Positions 54,901 to 63,344 of a stretch of DNA of 64,000 bases are shown piece after piece. The notes under the pieces were generated by a model. It was given only the letters and a program-made list of their open reading frames with translations, was not told where the DNA came from and ran no database searches. How positions within the stretch are numbered: position 1 is the first letter of the stretch; each line of letters opens with the position of its first letter. The stretch is from positions 7,935-71,934 of the forward strand of contig JAZRLP010000012.1 of assembly GCA_045646905.1 (NCBI GenBank), written 5' to 3'. This DNA is from RGIG4079 sp045646905 (GTDB taxonomy: Bacteria; Bacteroidota; Bacteroidia; Bacteroidales; Muribaculaceae). The position numbers and the translations under genes are program-made.

Positions 54901-55805
54901 TTCATTTTATCACCAACAGCCAATGATGCCATCACATTTTGGCTCACACCAGGAGCTGCTACAAGCACGAAATCATAATCGCCACGAGTTCCACCCGATG
55001 TTTTAGTTTTAATCGCACCAATAGTTGCTGTTACCCATGAGTTATGAGACATTGTTTGACCGGCATCCATTTTAAGATACACCTCGGTAGATGTACCAGT
55101 AACAACTGAGCCTGGTTGTCCCGACGATGTATTGAGCACCTTAAACGCTCGATCTTTTGGGAATTCGGGAGTAAACAATGCCATATAATCGCTTGCAATA
55201 CAGTACTTATTTACCTCTGCTATTTGCAACACATTAGAATTTTCATCATTACCCCATTTAGTTGGGCACATAGCTTTTACAATAGTACGATAGTTGCCAA
55301 TCACAGCTTTGCCATCGGTAGTGATACCCAACACACCAGTGCGAGTAGGGCCGCCATTCCATTGGTCATGGAGATAGTTGGTTTCGGTCTTAATTGCACC
55401 ATTTACCATACAACCTCCCAAAAGAGTGTTGGTGGCATGAACACCTGCCGAGGTATTAGTTTGAGATGACATTGACCAAAAGTGACCGTTTTGAGTTACA
55501 ACAGCATTGCGACCAGCATTCTTTTTGCGTGTGTAAAAACTTGTCATTTTTTCTGTTTTTAACAACGCGTCACTTGCTGTAAATGCCTCAACTTTCACAT
55601 TGGGATTGGTCAAATCTACTTCCACAATGCTAATATTACATGCCGAAGGAGCAGTGAAACGCATACGAGTATGCTTCACACCAGCGCTTGGGGTCGAACT
55701 ACTTGTTACCGTATAGGTATAAGTTTCGCCGCCAGCAGTAAATGACTCGGCATGCGCCATCAACGCCATAGCACAAGTCATCACTAATAAGAAAACTTTT
55801 CTCAT
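51942..55805 (-). CDS. Secreted phosphodiester glycosidase (NAGPA/DUF2233) multidomain protein with T9SS tail
   Basis: 1287 residues. Signal peptide (ending LMAHA). Residues about 20-440 are a phosphodiester glycosidase domain: VVTQNGHFWSM near the start, RTGVLGITTDGKAVIG, and the active-site stretch VLQVDGGGSAQMAING. An acidic PEPEPDPEP linker is next, then an Ig-like unit (about 455-540) and a large beta-rich, propeller-like section (about 545-1200) with repeated IYVxN/ANNIYAVSNNGEILKAFS patterns. The C-terminal 75 residues are a T9SS type-A tail (IEVYDMQGMLISEN, GVYLVRVDGKVTKVVVK). The family removes GlcNAc or sugar from phosphodiesters; the substrate here is unknown, teichoic or phospho-glycan targets are conceivable. 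Confidence 0.85.
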   Translation of the reverse strand: MRKVFLLVMTCAMALMAHAESFTAGGETYTYTVTSSSTPSAGVKHTRMRFTAPSACNISIVEVDLTNPNVKVEAFTASDALLKTEKMTSFYTRKKNAGRNAVVTQNGHFWSMSSQTNTSAGVHATNTLLGGCMVNGAIKTETNYLHDQWNGGPTRTGVLGITTDGKAVIGNYRTIVKAMCPTKWGNDENSNVLQIAEVNKYCIASDYMALFTPEFPKDRAFKVLNTSSGQPGSVVTGTSTEVYLKMDAGQTMSHNSWVTATIGAIKTKTSGGTRGDYDFVLVAAPGVSQNVMASLAVGDKMKFKYYWEPTSGGTIPAFTNVMAGNAIVMQNGAITTRATDESYNTTAYARSLYGINSAGTKLIMCVVDKGQNETEGVSYGATCTRASYIMKQFGAQTVLQVDGGGSAQMAINGSIVTKPADGSERAVASGMVVYSLGGTTPDPEPEPEPDPEPSTLVEVTPAAGTANPFAFEVAGEVKDNKLTVNYVLNAAASGVKIVLKKGGVAVKTVALGSDKCTEAGHSAEIDLSDLAAGDYTWAIEVTGAAKDAVQEFKSLRFNHPQGIDVDRDFESPYFGRIYVTEGRATTNSVHYSATNGGQGLYMFTPRFIGIQNWITGKYVYTGGVTFDQTVGTKSGADFRKVRVAEGGRIFVTRQNDSGSYLLEVPDATALQQNNASFTNVFTGGALNTTTFAYENGSTFISAPNIGFDVKGKGDNLTIAMLSGQATLFSNTATSATRVDQYALGSNANWSGAAGPVSALSGKYTVNYSGTNLCYDNRGGLWYCQYRDAPSTSQPALVYINSQGVQKYLDVTTVRGGGGIRFNHDFTQIAIASSTTTFSIYDITYSSDNTPTLTERIRITHGMGKNINDIAWDRANNIYAVSNNGEILKAFSVPRTNNAFATEAASQYGFTIEEQENDLSANESAIEGYDLTQEWAHTEGHLAANSASRWATGFDGKIYVNDHSASKLYYWDENGKNDTGIASAAGTGITSDAAGNVIVSTSMYAGGNTAMKILPAGGTSMRDLTITMPAGVTAAQMQYIGKATGDIMGNGGALYLFPSGATSVAKIVFKNGVQQSSEAIAVGAVTADGQSIATPLSNDYTSNDIAVRVRAQKHFFHSNGSSFVAYADNGITTTQGGTIFKVGNVYYSVEPKGTSYRDGFQIVDLTNNLVVATHTEELTTTAVSPNSNCITAEVNSDNTVSIYQYVPGQLATMYTFEVKALTGADEVETIEATVVAGRGYIEISGDAQSIEVYDMQGMLISENETYVSCNAGVYLVRVDGKVTKVVVK

Positions 55806-55890
55806 GGGATTAATATTTTAATTGTTAGTATATTTTTTACAAATATAGTTTATTTATATTAGAAAACAAAGAGTTATATAATTTTAAAAC

Positions 55891-55923
55891 AAAGAGCCCC
55901 TCCTATAATAGGAAGGGCTCTTT
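55891..55923 (-). terminator. Terminator after the OmpA-family gene
   Basis: AAAGAGCCCCTCCTAT and ATAGGAAGGGCTCTTT form a nearly perfect 16-bp hairpin, flanked by A and T runs. Confidence 0.9.
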
Positions 55924-55941
55924 ATATCGCAATAAGTTTTC

Positions 55942-57168
55942 TTATTTTTCTTCGATTGTTACAGCGCGACCAAGAGCTTGATATTTTTCACCAAGGTCAA
56001 CAAGGTTAGCGTGGTTAACTTTAGCTTCAACTTGACCTTCAGGAACACCAAGTTTAGTGAGTTGTTTCTTAACACCGTTTACACGATTGTGACGGAGACG
56101 AGTGTTAATTTGATCATTACCTGTGTAGTTGTCAGCCCAACCAGTGATAACATATTCAGTATTTGGGTTATCTTTCATCACTTCTGAAACTGCTGTCAAC
56201 ACATTAACATCCTTTTTAGTGAGTTTGTACACATTTTTAGGATAGTAAATTGTTGCAAGAGGAGCTTTTTTAACTTCAGGTTCAGGTTTTTCAAGACAAG
56301 CTTTGAGTTGTTGTTCGAGGTCAGCGATACGAGCATCAGCAGCTTGAAGACGAGCACGGAGAGCATCGCAGTTTTCAGGCTCTGGGCAAACAGGAACGAT
56401 AGGAGCATTCCATTCGCGTTTTTTGAACAAGTAAGTTACACCAAGGTAAGCTTGAACATCGTGAGATGTTTTGTTCCAACCCATACCTGGTTCATCTTTG
56501 TGGTTGTCAATACCACTATAACGGATATCAAGAGCAAGTTGAACTTGTTTTGAGATATTGAATGAGTTGATGATACCACCACGGAATGTGATTACACGGT
56601 CATCATTGAATTCCCAACCTTCGCTATCCAACAAACCATTTGCATCTTCATATTCAGTATTAAATGTTTTAGATGTTGACCAATAGCCACCACCACCAAC
56701 ATACATTGAAAGGTTATACCAACGATTAGGTTTATAACCACATACGATGTTTGTCAAGTTGAACATTACATCAAATACTGGACCGATTTCAGAATATTTT
56801 TGTTGATACATTCCGTCAATCATAGGTTTATCCCACTCAATACCAGTACCATCAGGAGTTGATGACAAACCTTTACATTGCAACCAGTTAACGCCTAAAC
56901 GCACACCAATTTCGGGAGAGAACCATTTACCTACATAGATAGAAGCAGCTGGCGACAAACGGTTATACCAATCACGATTAGTATCACCTGGTGACATATA
57001 GAAACCTACACCACCTTCACCAGTAATGAACCAGTTGTCTTTAAACTTATTAAATAGATAACCTTGTGAAGGGTCTTCTACATAAGTTATCTCTTGTGCT
57101 TGTTGAGCCATTACTGCTTGACCCAAGAAGAGTGCACAAATGAAAGATAAGAATGTAATTTTTTTCAT
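55942..57168 (-). CDS. OmpA-family outer-membrane protein
   Basis: 408 residues. Signal peptide (ending AVMAQQ), an N-terminal barrel of about 240 residues (WFITGEGGVGFYMS, SIYVGKWFSPEIGVRLGVNWL, VTYLFKKREW), a short coiled coil (LRARLQAADARIADLEQQLKA) and a C-terminal OmpA-like peptidoglycan-binding domain from about residue 300 (LTAVSEVMKDNPNTEYVITGWAD, NTRLRHNRVNGVKKQL). It ties the outer membrane to the cell wall. Preceded by a weak -7 box (TAACTTAG at 57222-57229). Probably highly expressed. Confidence 0.92.
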   Translation of the reverse strand: MKKITFLSFICALFLGQAVMAQQAQEITYVEDPSQGYLFNKFKDNWFITGEGGVGFYMSPGDTNRDWYNRLSPAASIYVGKWFSPEIGVRLGVNWLQCKGLSSTPDGTGIEWDKPMIDGMYQQKYSEIGPVFDVMFNLTNIVCGYKPNRWYNLSMYVGGGGYWSTSKTFNTEYEDANGLLDSEGWEFNDDRVITFRGGIINSFNISKQVQLALDIRYSGIDNHKDEPGMGWNKTSHDVQAYLGVTYLFKKREWNAPIVPVCPEPENCDALRARLQAADARIADLEQQLKACLEKPEPEVKKAPLATIYYPKNVYKLTKKDVNVLTAVSEVMKDNPNTEYVITGWADNYTGNDQINTRLRHNRVNGVKKQLTKLGVPEGQVEAKVNHANLVDLGEKYQALGRAVTIEEK

Positions 57169-57301
57169 AGAAATATTACTAATTTTATTATTTATTTTTC
57201 CTAAATGAGTATAAATCAGCGCTAAGTTACACTATTTTTCTAAATATAACATTATTTATCAATAAAATAGCACAGAATTTAAACATTATTTAACATATTT
57301 A

Positions 57302-57339
57302 CTTTAAAACAATGCTGATAGCTTATTCTCAGAGCATTG
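57302..57339 (-). terminator. Terminator overlapping the end of tkt
   Basis: CAATGCT (57310-57316) and AGCATTG (57333-57339); one arm lies in the last codons. Followed on the minus strand by TTTTAAA. Confidence 0.6.
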
Positions 57340-59353
57340 CTTTAACCTCGTTGAGTATGTTTTCGGTTGTGAAACCAAATTTTTCATCAAGCACTTTAAA
57401 TGGTGCTGATGCACCAAATCGTTCAAGACCATAAATCTTTCCATTTGCGCCTACTACACTACTCAACACCGATGGCAAACCAGCTGTCAAACCAAATACT
57501 GGCACACCTGCGGGGATAACCGATGCTTTATATTCAGCATCTTGGCTATTGAATAATCCTATAGATGGAACCGAAACTACTTGTGCTGCAACACCTTCTT
57601 CTTCGAGTTTGCAAGCAACATCCCAAAGCAATGATACTTCCGAGCCATTACCTACGAGCACAATTGCAGGATTTTCGGTCTTTTTCAAAGCATATCCACC
57701 GCGACGCATTCCTTGAGCATCAGCATAACGATCGCCCGATGTTGATGGGATATCGTTCACGTCTTGACGTGTAAGAATCAATCCTGTAGGAGTTTCTTTA
57801 TTTTCCATAGCCATTTCCCATGCAATAGTTGTTTCGGCGCTATCAGCAGGACGAAGCACAAGCATTGCAGGACGACCACTTAAGTTATTCATTTGTTCGA
57901 GAAGACGTATTTGAGCTTCTTGTTCGATAGGCTCATGAGTTGGACCATCTTCACCTACACGGAATGCATCGTGTGACCACACATATTTAACAGGAAGTTC
58001 CATCAATGCAGCCATACGCACTGCAGGTTTCATGTAATCAGAGAACACGAAGAAAGTACCACAAGCAGCCATCATACCGCCATGAAGCACAATACCATTC
58101 ATGATTGACGCCATAGTCAATTCGGCAACACCTGCATGGAAGAAACCGCCCGAGAAATCACCTTTTACGAGCGCACCTGTTTTTTTCAAGAACGCTTCGG
58201 TTTTGTCAGAGTTTGCGAGGTCTGCCGATGATACAATCATATTGTTTACCTTTTCGCCAAGCACACTCATCACATTAGCCGAAGCTGTGCGAGTTGCGAT
58301 ATTTGGCTTATGTGCTATTTGAGCATAATCAATTTCGGGAAGATTTCCTGCGATAAAGTCAGCAAGTTGTTTTGCTTGTTCAGGATTTGCTTCGGCCCAT
58401 GCTTTTTCTTGTGCACGACGCTCTTTAACGATTTCACGCAATTGAGCTTCTCGTTGAGCATAGAGTTCTTTCACATCATCCCAAATTACCCAAACATTTT
58501 CAGGGTCGCCACCAAGGTTTGCAACAGTTTTTGGGAAGTCAGCACCAGATTTGCTCAATGGTTGGCCATGAGTACTGCATTGGCCTTCGAAATTTTCACC
58601 TTCGGCTGTAACACAACCTTTACCCATAATCGTATTACCAATGATGAGTGTTGGTTTTTCAGTTTCAGCGATAGCCTTATCAAGTGCCGCAGCAATTTCT
58701 ACTGGGTTGCAACCATCAATTTCAATCACATTCCAGTGCCAAGCGCGATATTTAGCAGCATAATCTTCGGTTGTAACTGCATCAACATCGGTTGAAAGTT
58801 GCACTTTGTTGCTATCGAAGAACATAATGAGATTGCTCAAACCGAGGTAACCTGCTACACGGCCCGCGCCTTGAGAGATTTCTTCTTGGATACCACCATC
58901 CGAGATAAATGCATATGTTTTGTGGCTAATCCATTCACCAAAACGAGCAGCAAGGAAACGCTCAGCAATCGCTGCACCCACTGCCATTGTATGACCTTGA
59001 CCAAGTGGGCCTGAAGTATTTTCCACACCTCGTTCAGGACACACTTCGGGGTGACCAGGTGTCACACTACCCCATTGACGGAATTGTTGCAATTCCTCAA
59101 TAGTATATTTACCTGTAAGAGCCAACACGCTATAAAGCATTGGCGACATATGACCAGGATCTAGGAAGAAACGGTCGCGCGCAATCCATGTGGGATCTTC
59201 GGGGTCGGTAACAAGATATTTTGAATAAAGAACATTCACGAAGTCAGCACCTCCCATAGAACCTCCGGGGTGTCCTGATTTGGCTTTTTCTACCATCGCT
59301 GCGGCAAGAATGCGAATATTATCGGCCGCTTTGTTCAATATCTTTGTGTCCAT
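57329..59353 (-). CDS. tkt: Transketolase
   Basis: 674 residues. ThDP-binding block GDG-type region reads AFISDGGIQEEISQGAGRVAGYLGL with DSNKVQLSTD; substrate and cofactor loops AAMVEKAKSGHPGGSMG, GHMSPMLYSVL, GPLGQGHTMAVGAA and the pyrimidine-domain SHDAFRVGEDGPTHEPIEQ are all present. It shuttles two-carbon units in the pentose phosphate pathway, the main route for pentoses in Bacteroidales. Monocistronic with its own promoter. Confidence 0.97.
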   Translation of the reverse strand: MDTKILNKAADNIRILAAAMVEKAKSGHPGGSMGGADFVNVLYSKYLVTDPEDPTWIARDRFFLDPGHMSPMLYSVLALTGKYTIEELQQFRQWGSVTPGHPEVCPERGVENTSGPLGQGHTMAVGAAIAERFLAARFGEWISHKTYAFISDGGIQEEISQGAGRVAGYLGLSNLIMFFDSNKVQLSTDVDAVTTEDYAAKYRAWHWNVIEIDGCNPVEIAAALDKAIAETEKPTLIIGNTIMGKGCVTAEGENFEGQCSTHGQPLSKSGADFPKTVANLGGDPENVWVIWDDVKELYAQREAQLREIVKERRAQEKAWAEANPEQAKQLADFIAGNLPEIDYAQIAHKPNIATRTASANVMSVLGEKVNNMIVSSADLANSDKTEAFLKKTGALVKGDFSGGFFHAGVAELTMASIMNGIVLHGGMMAACGTFFVFSDYMKPAVRMAALMELPVKYVWSHDAFRVGEDGPTHEPIEQEAQIRLLEQMNNLSGRPAMLVLRPADSAETTIAWEMAMENKETPTGLILTRQDVNDIPSTSGDRYADAQGMRRGGYALKKTENPAIVLVGNGSEVSLLWDVACKLEEEGVAAQVVSVPSIGLFNSQDAEYKASVIPAGVPVFGLTAGLPSVLSSVVGANGKIYGLERFGASAPFKVLDEKFGFTTENILNEVKAML

Positions 59354-59402
59354 TTTTTATAAGAAAAAATATAATGAATTAATGATTTTTATTATTAATG
59401 TA

Positions 59403-59434
59403 CGAAAATACAACAAAACTCTCATTTAGGCAAA
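59403..59434 (-). promoter_or_regulatory. Promoter of tkt
   Basis: Minus strand TTTG (59431-59434), 20 nt, TATTTTCG (59403-59410), one mismatch in the -7 box. Confidence 0.6.
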
Positions 59435-59469
59435 TTTCACACTATAAAAACAAAAAATTGTAGATAAAA

Positions 59470-59502
59470 AATAATGCGAGTGCAATTAGCATTCGCATTA
59501 TT
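59470..59502 (-). terminator. Terminator after the FucP-type carrier gene
   Basis: AATAATGCGAGTGC and GCATTCGCATTATT pair over 14 positions with one mismatch, 5-nt loop, then AT-rich sequence. Confidence 0.8.
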
Positions 59503-59526
59503 AATATTTAATTCATTCAACAGTCT

Positions 59527-60828
59527 TTATTCTTTCACCGCCTTTGGTTTTGAGCCCACCAATGCATAGAAGAGAAGATAAGCCAATCCGGCAACCACTA
59601 CCCAATAACTTGCTTGATAACCTATGCCTCCTTGCATGTCAACAATAGCATTTTGCAACAATGGAAGTATTCCACCACCACACACAAGTGCCATAAAAAT
59701 ACCCGATGCACGCTCGGTATATTTGCCAAGACCCTCTACTGCAAGATTAAAGATTCCACCCCACATCACCGAGGTACAAAGCCCAACAAGCACAAGCAAC
59801 ATGGCATTAATGGGAACATCGACAAAACCAAACAAACCTTCGGCACTATTTTTAAACACTGGCATCGACACGAATGTATCAGTTGACAAAAAGATTGCGC
59901 CTAACACCAATGCAATACCTACTGCCGACACTGCCGACAACATTGATTTAGCCGACACTTTTGCGCCTATAGCAGCACCTACAAGGCGACCAATAAGCAT
60001 TAAGAACCAATATGTCGCAGCTACCGATGCAGCAATTGCTTCGGCTCCTTCGGTCACTTGCAACACATTCAACGAGTCGTTTTGCAACCATTTTTGCAAC
60101 ACATTAGGAATACCCACTTCAACACCTACATATACAAAAATACCAATAGCGCCAAGCACGAAATGACGAAATGACATTGGCCCGATATTAGACTTTTCTT
60201 TAACTTGTGTAGGTTCATTATTTGTTTCAGGGATTGACGAAAGAAGAATTACCACAAAAGCAAATGCGAAGATACCCAATGCGGCATACATCAATGGGAA
60301 CACATCACTAATTTGCGCTTTTGTTATTGATGGAATCAAAATACCAGTCATTATAATCACCGCAGTACCTGCCAATGAATTGCAAGAACCACCTAATTGA
60401 ATAAGTTGGTTTCCCTTTTTACCCCCACCACCGAGAGTGTTAAGCATAGGATTTACAACAGTATTGAGCATACACATTGAAAAGCCGGCAACAAATGCGC
60501 CAAGAAGATACACCGCAAAACTGCCCATGTAGCCCGAAATAGTTTGTATTCCTACTCCAACAAAGCCCACTGCGATTGCCAACAATGCGGTTTTCTTATA
60601 TCCCATTTTGGCAAGCAATGCTCCCGAAGGGATACCCATTACTGCATATGCGATGAAGTTAGCAAACACCCCAAGTGTACCTTGCCAGTTAGGTATTTGG
60701 AATTGAGATTTCAATATATCACCCATAGGCGAAGCCAAATTGGTAACAAACGAAATCATCCCAAACAAAAAGAACATGGCTATAATTGCCACCAAATTCC
60801 CGTTAGTCTTTTTTTGATTCATATTCAT
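59527..60828 (-). CDS. FucP/GluP-type sugar:proton symporter (MFS)
   Basis: 433 residues, 12 helices. Typical FucP-family features: MFFLFGMISFVTNLASPMGDILK at the start, FIAYAVMGIPSGALLAKMGYKKT, MCMLNTVVNPMLNTLGGGGKKGNQLIQLGGSCNSLAG (the NTVVNP...G-rich region) and the second-half FMALVCGGGILPLLQN. Imports fucose, glucose, galactose or another hexose; the sugar cannot be told. Third gene of a three-gene minus-strand transcript after the DUF4494 and YggS-like genes. Confidence 0.88.
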   Translation of the reverse strand: MNMNQKKTNGNLVAIIAMFFLFGMISFVTNLASPMGDILKSQFQIPNWQGTLGVFANFIAYAVMGIPSGALLAKMGYKKTALLAIAVGFVGVGIQTISGYMGSFAVYLLGAFVAGFSMCMLNTVVNPMLNTLGGGGKKGNQLIQLGGSCNSLAGTAVIIMTGILIPSITKAQISDVFPLMYAALGIFAFAFVVILLSSIPETNNEPTQVKEKSNIGPMSFRHFVLGAIGIFVYVGVEVGIPNVLQKWLQNDSLNVLQVTEGAEAIAASVAATYWFLMLIGRLVGAAIGAKVSAKSMLSAVSAVGIALVLGAIFLSTDTFVSMPVFKNSAEGLFGFVDVPINAMLLVLVGLCTSVMWGGIFNLAVEGLGKYTERASGIFMALVCGGGILPLLQNAIVDMQGGIGYQASYWVVVAGLAYLLFYALVGSKPKAVKE

Positions 60829-60849
60829 CTATTTTTCATGTTATTATAT

Positions 60850-61515
60850 TCAATATTGTCTATTTCCGAAGATAGTGGAGCCAATTCGCACCATTGTGCT
60901 ACCGCACTCGATAGCCATGAGGTAATCATCACTCATGCCCATGCTTATATGCTTGAAATCATCGTCGCATTTCAATAACACACGAGCCTTTTTATATGTT
61001 TGGCTGATTGCTTCAAAATCGGCTCTAATGCGCATCTCATCATCGGTGTTCGTGGCCATACCCATCACTCCCACCACTCTCACATGAGTCAATTCATCTA
61101 AAGTCCCCGATTCCACAAATTTCAACAATTCATCGGGCGTGAATCCAAACTTTGTTTCCTCTTCGGCTACATAAACCTGCAAGAGCACATCGACAGTGCG
61201 ATTTAAGCGCTGTGCTTCGGCATCTATTAAGCGTAACAATCGTTCGGAGTCAACGCTATGTATTAGCGATACATATGGCATAATCATACGCACTTTATTT
61301 GTCTGCAAATGTCCTATAAAGTGCCATTGAATATCGTTAGGCAATGAAGTTGCTTTGGCTTTCAGTTCAGTAGCTCGACTTTCGCCAAACGCCCGTTGCC
61401 CCACCTCATAAGCTTCCATTATAGCCTCATTGGGATGAAACTTCGACACAGCAATCAATTCCACTCCATTGGGAATGGTTTCACGCAACTTCAATATATT
61501 ATCGCCAATATACAT
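60850..61515 (-). CDS. YggS-family pyridoxal phosphate homeostasis protein
   Basis: 221 residues. The PLP lysine is in LIAVSKFHPNEAI; other blocks are FGESRATELKAKA, WHFIGHLQTNKVRMI, IHSVDSERLL, KFGFTPDELL, GVMGMATNTDD and SMGMSDDYLMAIECGSTMVRIGSTIFG. It buffers PLP and affects amino-acid metabolism. 11 bp after DUF4494 and 21 bp before the sugar carrier. Confidence 0.95.
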   Translation of the reverse strand: MYIGDNILKLRETIPNGVELIAVSKFHPNEAIMEAYEVGQRAFGESRATELKAKATSLPNDIQWHFIGHLQTNKVRMIMPYVSLIHSVDSERLLRLIDAEAQRLNRTVDVLLQVYVAEEETKFGFTPDELLKFVESGTLDELTHVRVVGVMGMATNTDDEMRIRADFEAISQTYKKARVLLKCDDDFKHISMGMSDDYLMAIECGSTMVRIGSTIFGNRQY

Positions 61516-61526
61516 TTATGATTTAA

Positions 61527-61970
61527 TTAGGCATTCTCTCCACCAAGATTAGCCTTGTACACATCCATGATAGCAGTCTCGGTGATAGACACGATATCAA
61601 AGTCGGCCAAAGTGCCTTTCATGCCTTCCATAAAATTATCGTATGCACCTTTAAAGTCGCTACCTGCAACAAGAATTTGTGAAATCTGTTTCTTTTCGGC
61701 TGCAGTTTTTTCATCAATAGTGATAAATGCCACTTTCACAAGATACCACTTGTCGGCACTATCATCCCAGAAAATCTCACCAATGCGAGTTTTCTTTACA
61801 GCCTTAATTTCCAATCCACCCGATACGAATGGGGTCAATTCATCAATAATTCGTGCCTCTGCTTCTGTAAACGAGAGAGCGTCAACCATATATGGTTCGG
61901 TAACTTTTTTCAACGAACCATTTTCCATCATTTTATCAAATTGAGCCTTACACTCAAACCAATTTGCCAT
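61527..61970 (-). CDS. DUF4494 family protein
   Basis: 147 residues, soluble. Starts MANWFECKAQFDKMMENGS and continues PYMVDALSFTEAEARIIDEL, KKTRIGEIF and WYLVKVAFITIDEKTAAEKK, the DUF4494 pattern of Bacteroidota. Function unknown; often linked to YggS genes. First gene of the three-gene transcript. Confidence 0.9.
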   Translation of the reverse strand: MANWFECKAQFDKMMENGSLKKVTEPYMVDALSFTEAEARIIDELTPFVSGGLEIKAVKKTRIGEIFWDDSADKWYLVKVAFITIDEKTAAEKKQISQILVAGSDFKGAYDNFMEGMKGTLADFDIVSITETAIMDVYKANLGGENA

Positions 61971-62246
61971 AATTCTTTTCTTTATTTATATCGATTAAAC
62001 ATTACCACAAAGATAATACAAAAAAAGGAAAAATGAAAAATGAAAAATAAGAGAGAAAAGGCGAAAAGAAAGAGGCAAGGATAATAAGAAAAGAAACGAG
62101 AAAAAAGAATTCATTAGCATATAACGCTCGCAAGGATTCTGAAGGAATACTTCTCGTTAGCCAGGGATTGAGCCATCAGGCGAAATCTCTGGGAAAAGGC
62201 ATAACACAAAAACACCGAACCTGATAAGGTTCGATGCTTGGCAAAC
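61971..62246. other. Intergenic region with purine-rich tract and two hairpins
   Basis: No gene seen. Next to the DUF4494 start is the promoter box at 62008-62015, then an A/G-rich tract (62020-62105). From about 62122 come two hairpins: TAACG...CGTTA enclosing AAGGATTC/GAATACTT, and CCAGGGAT/ATCTCTGG (62161-62168/62185-62192) with an inner GCC/GGC. The second stem has a G-U pair on the plus strand. A further CGAACC/GGTTCG hairpin lies at 62216-62233. Confidence 0.45.
62008..62015 (-). promoter_or_regulatory. -7 box of the DUF4494-YggS-FucP transcript
   Basis: Minus strand TATCTTTG, 38 nt before the DUF4494 start codon. Confidence 0.6.
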
Positions 62247-62278
62247 AAAAAAACACGGCCCGTAAGAGCCGTGTTTTT
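62247..62278 (-). terminator. Terminator after the SusD-linked lipoprotein gene
   Basis: AAACACGGC and GCCGTGTTT form a 9-bp stem; followed on the minus strand by a run of seven T. Confidence 0.9.
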
Positions 62279-62299
62279 ATTATTATAGTGTTAAAATGC

Positions 62300-63304
62300 T
62301 TATTTTGCAAATGGAACTACATTTTCAATCAAAGGACCTTTTGACACAGAAAGTTTATTTGGAGTTAATGACTTAATAGCCGCAGTATTAGCAGTCATTG
62401 ACTCATAAACGCCTGGCATATAGACTCTGAATTGACCATTAACATTTGATTGATATAAACCAAAGTCGTTATAGTTAGCCATACCAATCAACATAGTTCC
62501 AGCAGGGAATGAAATGATACCATCTTTGAACGTTCCACAATAACCAGCATTTTTCACTGCTTCAAATGGGTTACCTTTCATATCTATGTAGTAACTTGCC
62601 ATAGAAATAAAGGCAAATTCACCATAACCCCAATCCATACCTGAATAGAACATAGGAATTACAACACCATCAGGATCAGTTGCATCAATTACCATGTAGT
62701 AATTTTTTGATGTATCGTAATCACCAGGTTCATTGTAAGGATAAGCTTCACCATAAGGGTTAACCAAACGATAGCGACCTGGATACTCAAGATGTTGTTG
62801 AATTTCTACATAATAGGGAACATTTTGCACACCAAAGAATGTTGTTACCAAGTCTTCAACATACACTGCATTACCTAATGGCAACCATTCAGGAAGTTTT
62901 ACAGTAATAACCTTAGTAGCTTTATCATAATTTGATGCACCATCAATAGAAAGTTGCACGTTTAAAGTAGAAGGTGATTTTTTTGACAAATCACATGTCA
63001 CAACCAACTTTGCAGTAGCTTCACCAGCCTTAAACGATACTTGGCTTGGGATAGAGAGAACACCTGCTTCGTCATCTGATTCAACTGATATAGCTACATC
63101 TTGGTCAGCTGTAGTATCCACACGGCATACTTCTACATCAAACGATGTTTGACCAATAGCCAATTGAAGAGTAGAATTTGGCTCTTCAAAATATACGCCC
63201 AATGCATCTTCAGGAGCGGCAGGAGTATATTCTACCTCTTCGGTACACGCTGAGAATGCAAATAAGCCAACCAACGCGCCTAATATAAGATTAATTTTTT
63301 TCAT
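62300..63304 (-). CDS. SusD-linked surface lipoprotein (unknown glycan or ligand)
   Basis: 334 residues. Lipoprotein signal with lipidation at Cys20 (FAFSAC), followed by acidic residues (TEEVEYTP) as in surface-exported lipoproteins of this phylum. An Ig-like/Calx-beta-like domain (about 30-135: VSIPSQVSFKAGEATAKLVVTCDL-like stretches) precedes a C-terminal domain of about 200 residues (YYVEIQQHLEYPGRYRLVNPYGE) resembling the ones found on SusE/SusF-position lipoproteins. It lies 40 bp after the SusD gene and ends the operon. Confidence 0.78.
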   Translation of the reverse strand: MKKINLILGALVGLFAFSACTEEVEYTPAAPEDALGVYFEEPNSTLQLAIGQTSFDVEVCRVDTTADQDVAISVESDDEAGVLSIPSQVSFKAGEATAKLVVTCDLSKKSPSTLNVQLSIDGASNYDKATKVITVKLPEWLPLGNAVYVEDLVTTFFGVQNVPYYVEIQQHLEYPGRYRLVNPYGEAYPYNEPGDYDTSKNYYMVIDATDPDGVVIPMFYSGMDWGYGEFAFISMASYYIDMKGNPFEAVKNAGYCGTFKDGIISFPAGTMLIGMANYNDFGLYQSNVNGQFRVYMPGVYESMTANTAAIKSLTPNKLSVSKGPLIENVVPFAK

Positions 63305-63344
63305 AATTTTTCTCTTTTTTCAATTTAAGTAATTCACTCAAATA

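Noticed and set aside
62200..62245. tRNA-like GGTTCGA element
   Set aside because: GGTTCG forms its own 6-bp hairpin with CGAACC; there is no acceptor stem, anticodon arm or D arm around it.
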